DNA from: Alphaproteobacteria bacterium
GTDB lineage: Bacteria > Pseudomonadota > Alphaproteobacteria > GCA-2731375
Reading direction: 5' to 3'
Assembly: GCA_028281075.1 (NCBI GenBank)
Contig: JANQKO010000155.1
Span: forward strand, 1 to 9,615
Length of the DNA: 9,615 nucleotides
The notes under the pieces were generated by a model. That model did not search any database, was not told the DNA's origin, and worked only from the letters and a program-made list of their open reading frames with translations. A program made the translations under genes and the position numbers. Positions 6,013 to 9,615 of this stretch are shown here, in pieces. Each line of letters opens with the position of its first letter. Within the stretch, counting starts at the first letter, position 1.

Positions 6013-6396
6013 TTACTTCCGCATGCTTTCGTAGGTGATCACGGCGATGCGCGCGCCCTGCGGGTCGACGATGGTCGCCATGCGGCCGACGCCCGGCGCG
6101 TCCATCGGTCCGTCGACGACCCGGGCGCCGGCGGCCGTGGCCTTGGCCAGGCAGGCATCGACGTCGGGAACCGTGACGTAGATCGTCCAGGCGCCGGTCT
6201 CGGACGGCATCGGCGCAAAGCCGCCGATCGGGCCGTCGCCGACCATGATGCCGGCGAAGCTCGATCCGTCCTGCATCGGCATGTCGGCGATGTTCCAGCC
6301 GATCACCTCGCTGTAGAACGCCTTCGCCGCGGCCGCGTCGGGACCGGAATGCTGAATCCATCCGGCGGCGCCGGGCGTAGTCATCTCGTTGGCCAT
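6013..6396 (-). CDS. VOC-superfamily (glyoxalase/bleomycin-resistance fold) protein
   Basis: This 127-residue cytoplasmic protein belongs to the vicinal oxygen chelate superfamily. Only one complete unit is present, formed of two beta-alpha-beta-beta-beta modules. The first begins near G12-W-I-Q-H-S-G-P-D with A-K-A-F-Y-S-E-V-I-G-W (24-34). The second begins near W70-T-I-Y-V-T-V-P-D-V-D and ends in the typical D-P-Q-G-A-R-I-A-V (111-119). It resembles the small proteins often annotated as 'VOC family protein' or glyoxalase-like, whose substrates are mostly unknown. The ATG at 6396-6394 is preferred over one four codons earlier because GGAGG sits 5 bases before it, overlapping the upstream candidate. 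It is convergent with the regulator and 144 bases downstream of the sigma-factor gene on the same strand, so it could be read through from that unit. No substrate is claimed. Confidence 0.88.
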   Translation of the reverse strand: MANEMTTPGAAGWIQHSGPDAAAAKAFYSEVIGWNIADMPMQDGSSFAGIMVGDGPIGGFAPMPSETGAWTIYVTVPDVDACLAKATAAGARVVDGPMDAPGVGRMATIVDPQGARIAVITYESMRK

Positions 6397-6540
6397 GTCG
6401 TCCTCCATTCGATTGCTCTGGCATCAGGGTCGTGATGGACCAAGGACGATCGGCGGCGCGCAGATCCGACGCCGGCCGGTGTGATTTTCGCTGGCGCCGG
6501 GATGAGCACGGTGAAACGTCGACGGGGGCAGGGCGGGCCG

Positions 6541-7821
6541 TTACGAGATTCGCCGGGCTCCACCGGATGCCGCGTCGTTCCGGATCTCTTCCTCGCAGGC
6601 CGTGATCTTGCGGCGGAGATGCCGGCGCTCGGGCGCCGTCGTGTCGAGCGACAGGGCGCGCTGGTAGGCCGCGCCGGCGGCGCCGAAATCGCCGAGCTCG
6701 GTCAGGAACGCGGCCCGCGTGGTGTGGAACCACTTATAGGCGTCGAGCGCATCGGCCAGCGTCGCCAGCATGTCGAGCGCGGCCGCCGGGCCGTCGACCT
6801 TGGCGACGGCCACGGCGTGATTGAGCTTCACGACCGGTGTCGGCTCCAGCAGGTAGAGCGCGGCGTAGAGACGCTCGATCTCGCGCCAGTCGGTGTCGTC
6901 GGCGGCCGGCGCGGCGGCGTGCACGGCGGCGATCGCGGCCTGGATCTGGTAGGGGCCCGGCGCGGCATGGCGCAACGCCTTCTCCAGCAGGGCCCGGGCC
7001 TCGGTGGTCATGGCCCGGTCCCACGACGTCCGGTCCTGGTCGTCGAGCGGCACCAGCTCACCCACCGCGTCGAGCCGCGCCAGCCGGCGCGAATGCTGGA
7101 ACAGGAACAGCGCCAGCAGGCCCATCAGCTCGCCGACGGCGGGAAACAGATCCAGCAGCAGCCGCGCCAGTCGGATCGCCTCCTCGCAGAGCGCGGTTCG
7201 GATCTGCGTCTCGCCGGTGCTTGCCGACCAGCCCTCGTTGAACAGCAGGTAGACCATCAGCGAGACGGTCCGGAGGCGCTTGTGCCGTTCGGCCAGGTCC
7301 GGCGTCTCGAACGGCACCTCGGCCCGCGTCGCCGTGCGCTTGGCCCGGGTCAGGCGCTGTTCCATGGCCTTCGGCTTGATCAGGAAGGCGCGCGCGATCT
7401 CCGCCACGCTCAGCCCGGCGACGATCCTGAGCGCCAGCGCCGACTGGTCCCGCGGCGCCAGGTCGGGATGGCAGCAGATGAACAGCAGCCGCAGCACGTC
7501 GTCGCGCAGACCGCCGGCGTCGAGGTCGGCGATGAGCGCGTCCTCGGCCGCCGGGGCCGGCGGTTCGGGCAAGCCGAGGTCGCGCGCCCGCGCGGCGCGG
7601 CGCAGGATATCGATCCCGGCGTTGCGGCCCACGGCCAGCAGCCAGGCGAACGGATCGTCGGGACGGCCCCGTTTCGGCCAGGCCTGCACCGCCCGCAGGC
7701 AGCTCACGGCGAAGGCCTCCTCGGCCAGCTCCAGGTCGCGGAACTGCCGGGTCAGGGCGGCGACCGCTTTCGGCCGGATCTCGGCGAAGCGCGCTTCCAG
7801 CCAGGCATCGCCCGCCGTCAC
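6541..7821 (-). CDS. ECF-type RNA polymerase sigma factor, ECF42 group, with long C-terminal extension
   Basis: The 426-residue protein is far longer than an ordinary ECF sigma factor (about 180-200). Region 2 covers about residues 27-75 (L-A-E-E-A-F; W-L-L-A-V-G-R-N-A near 60-68). Region 4 covers about 105-162, with the helix-turn-helix G-L-S-V-A-E-I-A-R-A-F (136-146) and M-E-Q-R-L-T-R-A-K (153-161). The remaining 260 residues form an alpha-helical, TPR-like extension containing L-N-H-A-V-A-V-A-K near its middle, the mark of the ECF42 group. These sigma factors are known to be encoded beside DGPF/YCII proteins, as here, and lack a classical anti-sigma partner; the extension is thought to control activity. 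The start is GTG at 7821-7819, giving a GTGA overlap with the upstream stop. An open frame continues upstream to 8220, but it is the shadow of the YCII gene. Confidence 0.92.
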   Translation of the reverse strand: MTAGDAWLEARFAEIRPKAVAALTRQFRDLELAEEAFAVSCLRAVQAWPKRGRPDDPFAWLLAVGRNAGIDILRRAARARDLGLPEPPAPAAEDALIADLDAGGLRDDVLRLLFICCHPDLAPRDQSALALRIVAGLSVAEIARAFLIKPKAMEQRLTRAKRTATRAEVPFETPDLAERHKRLRTVSLMVYLLFNEGWSASTGETQIRTALCEEAIRLARLLLDLFPAVGELMGLLALFLFQHSRRLARLDAVGELVPLDDQDRTSWDRAMTTEARALLEKALRHAAPGPYQIQAAIAAVHAAAPAADDTDWREIERLYAALYLLEPTPVVKLNHAVAVAKVDGPAAALDMLATLADALDAYKWFHTTRAAFLTELGDFGAAGAAYQRALSLDTTAPERRHLRRKITACEEEIRNDAASGGARRIS

Positions 7822-8189
7822 GGCGGCGCCAGCAGGCCGCCGGCCCAGGCGACCGGCCGGATTTCGAGCGAATCGTGGCCCGTGCCCAGCTCGGCCGCCA
7901 GCGCCACCGCCTCGTCCAGGCTTTCGCAATCGACCACGTAGAAGCCGGCGAAACGCTCTTTCGTCTCGGCGAAGGGACCGTCGACCACCAGCGGCTTGCC
8001 GGCCGACTCCGATGCCGGCTTCAGCGTCACCGCGCTGCTGACCGGCATCAGCCGCGCGACGGCGAAGTCGCCGCGCGCCGCCAGCTTGGCCTGCAGATCG
8101 CCGTGGCGCCGCAGGATGGCCTCCTGCTCGTCCGGCGGCAGGCGGTCGAACACGCCTTCGGCGGCATAGATCAGGATCGAGTAGAGCAC
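7818..8189 (-). CDS. YCII-related DGPF-domain protein, partner of the ECF42 sigma factor
   Basis: This 123-residue cytoplasmic protein has the small ferredoxin-like alpha-beta fold of the YCII family. It starts with the usual hydrophobic strand (L-Y-S-I-L-I-Y, 2-8) and carries the naming motif D-G-P-F at 70-73, followed by A-E-T-K-E. A helix comes next (D-E-A-V-A-L-A-A-E-L, 92-101), and the final strand includes L-E-I-R-P-V (108-113). DGPF proteins are the conserved genomic partner and regulatory target of ECF42 sigma factors; their biochemical role is not established. The start is GTG at 8189-8187, with GGAGG (8204-8200) ten bases upstream. The stop codon overlaps the sigma-factor GTG by four bases, so the two are translated together. 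A candidate ECF promoter lies at 8229-8256. Confidence 0.92.
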   Translation of the reverse strand: MLYSILIYAAEGVFDRLPPDEQEAILRRHGDLQAKLAARGDFAVARLMPVSSAVTLKPASESAGKPLVVDGPFAETKERFAGFYVVDCESLDEAVALAAELGTGHDSLEIRPVAWAGGLLAPP

Positions 8190-8228
8190 GGGGCACGTTC
8201 CTCCGAAATCGCCTTGTCACGGTCGCAA

Positions 8229-8256
8229 GGACGAACGACAGGTTACGTTTCCGACA
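8229..8256 (-). promoter_or_regulatory. Candidate ECF42 promoter upstream of the DGPF/sigma gene pair
   Basis: On the minus strand TGTCGG (8256-8251) and CGTCC (8233-8229) are separated by exactly 17 bases. As I remember it, the published ECF42 target motif is TGTCGA in the -35 region and CGTC/CGAC-like in the -10 region, so this is a five-of-six match plus a full -10. The predicted start near 8222 precedes the GGAGG at 8204-8200. A second TGTCG lies at 8240-8236, within the spacer. The fit indicates that the sigma factor drives its own operon. Confidence 0.55.
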
Positions 8257-8271
8257 GGGGCGCGCAAAGTG

Positions 8272-8299
8272 CCGCGCGCGACTGGCGTCCGCCGCGCGG
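8272..8299 (-). terminator. Possible terminator hairpin after the methyltransferase gene
   Basis: A 7-bp all-G/C inverted repeat (8272-8278 with 8293-8299) encloses a 14-base loop holding a further GAC/GTC pairing. It begins directly after the methyltransferase stop codon. Downstream on the minus strand there is only a short CTTT, so it is a weak intrinsic terminator at best. It would separate this unit from the ECF42 promoter that follows. Confidence 0.35.
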
Positions 8300-8917
8300 T
8301 CAGGGCGCGGGGGCGAAGGCGAGGTGCGTCCAGGTCACGCCGGCCCGGCGGTTCGCCGGCTGAATCGACCCGCCCTGCCGCCGCAGCAGCGGGCGCAGGC
8401 CATGGGCGGCGGCGAGCGCCACGGTCTCGTCCGCCGTCACGGCGAACATGCGGCGGCCCTCGGGCACCGGTCCGTGGCGCAGCGACATGATGATCATGCC
8501 GTCCGGGGCCAGCAGGGACGCCAGCACCGGCATCCCGGTCCGGCGTTCGCCGGCGTCGAGATGCATCCAGACCGCGGTCAGCATGATGTGGTCGAACCGC
8601 TCGTCCCGCGCGATGACGCGGTCGAGCGCGGGCAGGCCGTCATCGATCCAGTCGATGGACGGCGCGGGATGCAGGGCCATCCCGGCCGCGCGCAGGGCGT
8701 CGGCGGGCTCGACCGCCACGACCCGATGGCCCCTCGCGGCAAACCATGCGGCGTCGCGTCCGGTGCCGGCGCCGACATCGAGCACCCGCGCGGGCCGGGT
8801 CGGCAGCAGGTGCAGCACGGCCGCATGCACGGCCTCGACGGCGAGGTCCTCGTAGGGCGCGATCAGCCGCGCGGCCGCCTCGTCATAGCCCGCCGTTCCG
8901 GCGACATCCCGCGCCAT
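8300..8917 (-). CDS. Class I SAM-dependent methyltransferase
   Basis: This 205-residue cytoplasmic protein has the Rossmann-like methyltransferase fold. Motif I for S-adenosylmethionine binding is clear: V-L-D-V-G-A-G-T-G-R-D at 45-55. The second strand ends in V-A-V-E-P (67-71), where E70 should bind the ribose hydroxyls. D-H-I-M-L-T-A-V-W-M-H-L (109-120) matches the fourth-strand region, and L-L-A-P-D-G-M-I-I-M-S (135-145) the segment after it. It resembles the general small-molecule methyltransferases whose acceptor cannot be told from sequence. The ATG (8917-8915) follows the thioesterase stop codon by one base (TAG-G-ATG), so it is the second gene of a two-gene operon and probably translationally coupled. 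No strong ribosome-binding site of its own is seen. Confidence 0.9.
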   Translation of the reverse strand: MARDVAGTAGYDEAAARLIAPYEDLAVEAVHAAVLHLLPTRPARVLDVGAGTGRDAAWFAARGHRVVAVEPADALRAAGMALHPAPSIDWIDDGLPALDRVIARDERFDHIMLTAVWMHLDAGERRTGMPVLASLLAPDGMIIMSLRHGPVPEGRRMFAVTADETVALAAAHGLRPLLRRQGGSIQPANRRAGVTWTHLAFAPAP

Positions 8918-8918
8918 C

Positions 8919-9347
8919 CTACGATCGCGGCCAGAGGATCATCTGGGTGCAGCGGACATGGGCGATGGCCTTGCCCGACGCCTCGGCGGCCACCGTCGCG
9001 TCCCAGACCTGGGTCGTGCGGCCCCGATGCAGCGGCCGGGCGGTGCAGGTGACGGCACCGTCGCGCGCGGTGCCGACGAAGTTCGCGGCCAGGTCGACCG
9101 TGGTGAAACCGTCGGCGCCGTCCGGCAGGGCCGCGAGCGTGCCGTAGCCGCAGCAGGTATCGCCCAGGCTGACGACGGCGCCGGCATGCAGGAAGCCGTT
9201 CCAGGCGCCGTGCGCGCGCCGCACCGTGAACCGGCCGACCACCTCGTCGGCATCGACCTTGAGGAATTCCATCTCCAGTAGGCCCGGCAGATAGTCGGAC
9301 CCGCGCGCGTTCCAGTCGGCCAGCGTCCGTGGCACGTCGATCTTCAT
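8919..9347 (-). CDS. PaaI-family hotdog-fold thioesterase
   Basis: This 142-residue protein has the length and signature of the PaaI/YbgC-like acyl-CoA thioesterases, which hydrolyse acyl-CoA to free acid and CoA as dimers or tetramers. The hotdog helix region reads N-G-F-L-H-A-G-A-V-V-S-L-G-D-T-C-C-G-Y-G-T (50-70). H54-A-G is the usual H-G/A-G turn, and D63 is the likely catalytic acidic residue. T-V-D-L-A-A-N-F (83-90) and a late R-G-R-T-T-Q-V-W-D (108-116) match later strands of the family. GGGGAG (9361-9356) lies 8 bases before the ATG. It is the first gene of an operon with the methyltransferase. Neighbours do not reveal a specific substrate; housekeeping turnover of aryl- or acyl-CoA is the default reading. 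Confidence 0.9.
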   Translation of the reverse strand: MKIDVPRTLADWNARGSDYLPGLLEMEFLKVDADEVVGRFTVRRAHGAWNGFLHAGAVVSLGDTCCGYGTLAALPDGADGFTTVDLAANFVGTARDGAVTCTARPLHRGRTTQVWDATVAAEASGKAIAHVRCTQMILWPRS

Positions 9348-9389
9348 GGCGGGAGCTCCCCAGGGCCGTCACTTTACCAGGACGTCTGG

Positions 9390-9406
9390 CATTTCCTGTC
9401 GAAATG
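9390..9406. promoter_or_regulatory. Short dyad upstream of the thioesterase gene
   Basis: A perfect 6-bp inverted repeat, CATTTC and GAAATG, surrounds CTGTC. It lies about 45-60 bases upstream of the thioesterase ATG, in the right place for an operator or a leader hairpin. No convincing -35/-10 pair was found nearby, so its role is open. Confidence 0.25.
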
Positions 9407-9454
9407 GACAAGACGGACGTTCTTTCCCGGGCTGACATCGATGCGCGATGGCCG

Positions 9455-9532
9455 ACCCTTCGAGACGCGCCCTGCCGGGCGCTCCTCAGGGTGAGGTGAG
9501 GGTTCGATATCGATCCCCAACCTCACCCTGAG
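9455..9532. repeat. Interspersed palindromic repeat of a type common in alphaproteobacteria, with nested and competing stems
   Basis: The left half folds as ACCCT, GAG and GCGCCC arms around a TGCC loop, pairing with GGGCGC, CTC and AGGGT (9455-9492). The same CTCAGGGT block also pairs in a 13-bp perfect stem with 9520-9532 (9485-9497). The loop of that stem holds a near-perfect palindrome, TCGATATCGA, flanked by GGG and CCC. ACCCTTCGAGACGC-type elements followed by CTCAGGGTGAGG are familiar intergenic repeats in alphaproteobacterial genomes. Copy number in this genome cannot be judged from one window. Confidence 0.7.
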
Positions 9533-9571
9533 AGCCTGTGAAAGAATCGCACCGCAGCCACCCAGGTTGTC

Positions 9572-9591
9572 ATCCTGGCGAAGGCCAGGAT
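9572..9591. repeat. Short hairpin repeat (ATCCTGGC-GAAG-GCCAGGAT)
   Basis: A perfect 8-bp stem closes a GAAG loop, preceded by GTC and followed by CCACG. Sequences of the form GTCATCC-GGC-GAAG-GCC-GGATCC are very common intergenic repeats in alphaproteobacteria. A T-rich run (9597-9608) follows on the plus strand, so it could also act as a plus-strand terminator, though no plus-strand gene ends here. It is a separate element, 40 bases from the preceding repeat. Confidence 0.6.
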
Positions 9592-9615
9592 CCACGTTTG
9601 TTGTTTTTCAACAGG

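Noticed and set aside
6394..6408. Earlier ATG for the VOC protein, four codons upstream
   Set aside because: The codons between contain the GGAGG that best serves the ATG at 6396-6394, and no ribosome-binding site precedes the earlier ATG.
7822..8220. Extension of the sigma-factor reading frame upstream of 7821
   Set aside because: The frame overlaps the DGPF gene completely and its translation is arginine-rich nonsense. The GTGA overlap gives a natural start.
9418..9422. Plus-strand ECF promoter from TGTCGA at 9397-9402 with CGTT at 9418
   Set aside because: The spacer is only 15 bases, the -10 match is imperfect and no plus-strand gene follows.
9374..9595. A 73-codon minus-strand open frame at the right edge
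   Set aside because: It runs straight through both palindromic repeats and its translation is the one such repeats give in many genomes. No ribosome-binding site or domain is seen.
1..9615. tRNA, rRNA, CRISPR array, insertion sequence or phage genes
   Set aside because: No transposase, integrase, direct-repeat array, terminal inverted repeats or structured RNA gene was recognised on either strand.

Overview
The window is a GC-rich (by eye about two-thirds G+C), densely coding stretch of a bacterial chromosome, most probably an alphaproteobacterium. The pointers are TRAP-transporter genes, a LysR-regulated catabolic operon, an ECF42-type sigma factor, and two interspersed repeats at the right edge of a kind common in alphaproteobacterial genomes. 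Genus cannot be fixed from sequence alone. Almost every gene lies on the minus strand; the only plus-strand gene is a LysR-type regulator.

Left half (1-5985): a catabolic operon read right to left. It starts with a close match to L-cysteate sulfo-lyase (CuyA, 3856-4869). Next come a histidinol-dehydrogenase-family enzyme of the HpsN (sulfopropanediol dehydrogenase) type (2520-3827), a DegT-family PLP aminotransferase (1323-2510), a TRAP periplasmic binding protein (291-1283), and the 5' part of a TRAP small membrane subunit (runs off the window at base 1). A LysR-type regulator (5077-5985) diverges from it across an AT-rich promoter region. I read this as uptake and breakdown of a C3 sulfonate: TRAP import, oxidation of an alcohol to an acid, formation of cysteate, and C-S cleavage to pyruvate, ammonium and sulfite. 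No sulfolactate dehydrogenase, sulfite oxidase or sulfite exporter is visible. The enzyme set would also fit direct oxidation of the amino alcohol cysteinolate to cysteate. That route is inference and is the most interesting hypothesis here.

Middle (6013-8256): a small VOC/glyoxalase-fold protein convergent with the regulator, then a DGPF/YCII-domain protein and an ECF42-type sigma factor with a long C-terminal extension. The last two overlap by four bases (GTGA). A candidate sigma-factor promoter (TGTCGG, 17 bp, CGTC) precedes the pair and suggests autoregulation.

Right part (8300-9347): a two-gene operon of a PaaI-type hotdog thioesterase followed one base later by a class I SAM-dependent methyltransferase. 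The final 270 bases hold no gene I believe. They contain a nested palindromic repeat, a second short hairpin repeat and a small dyad upstream of the thioesterase.
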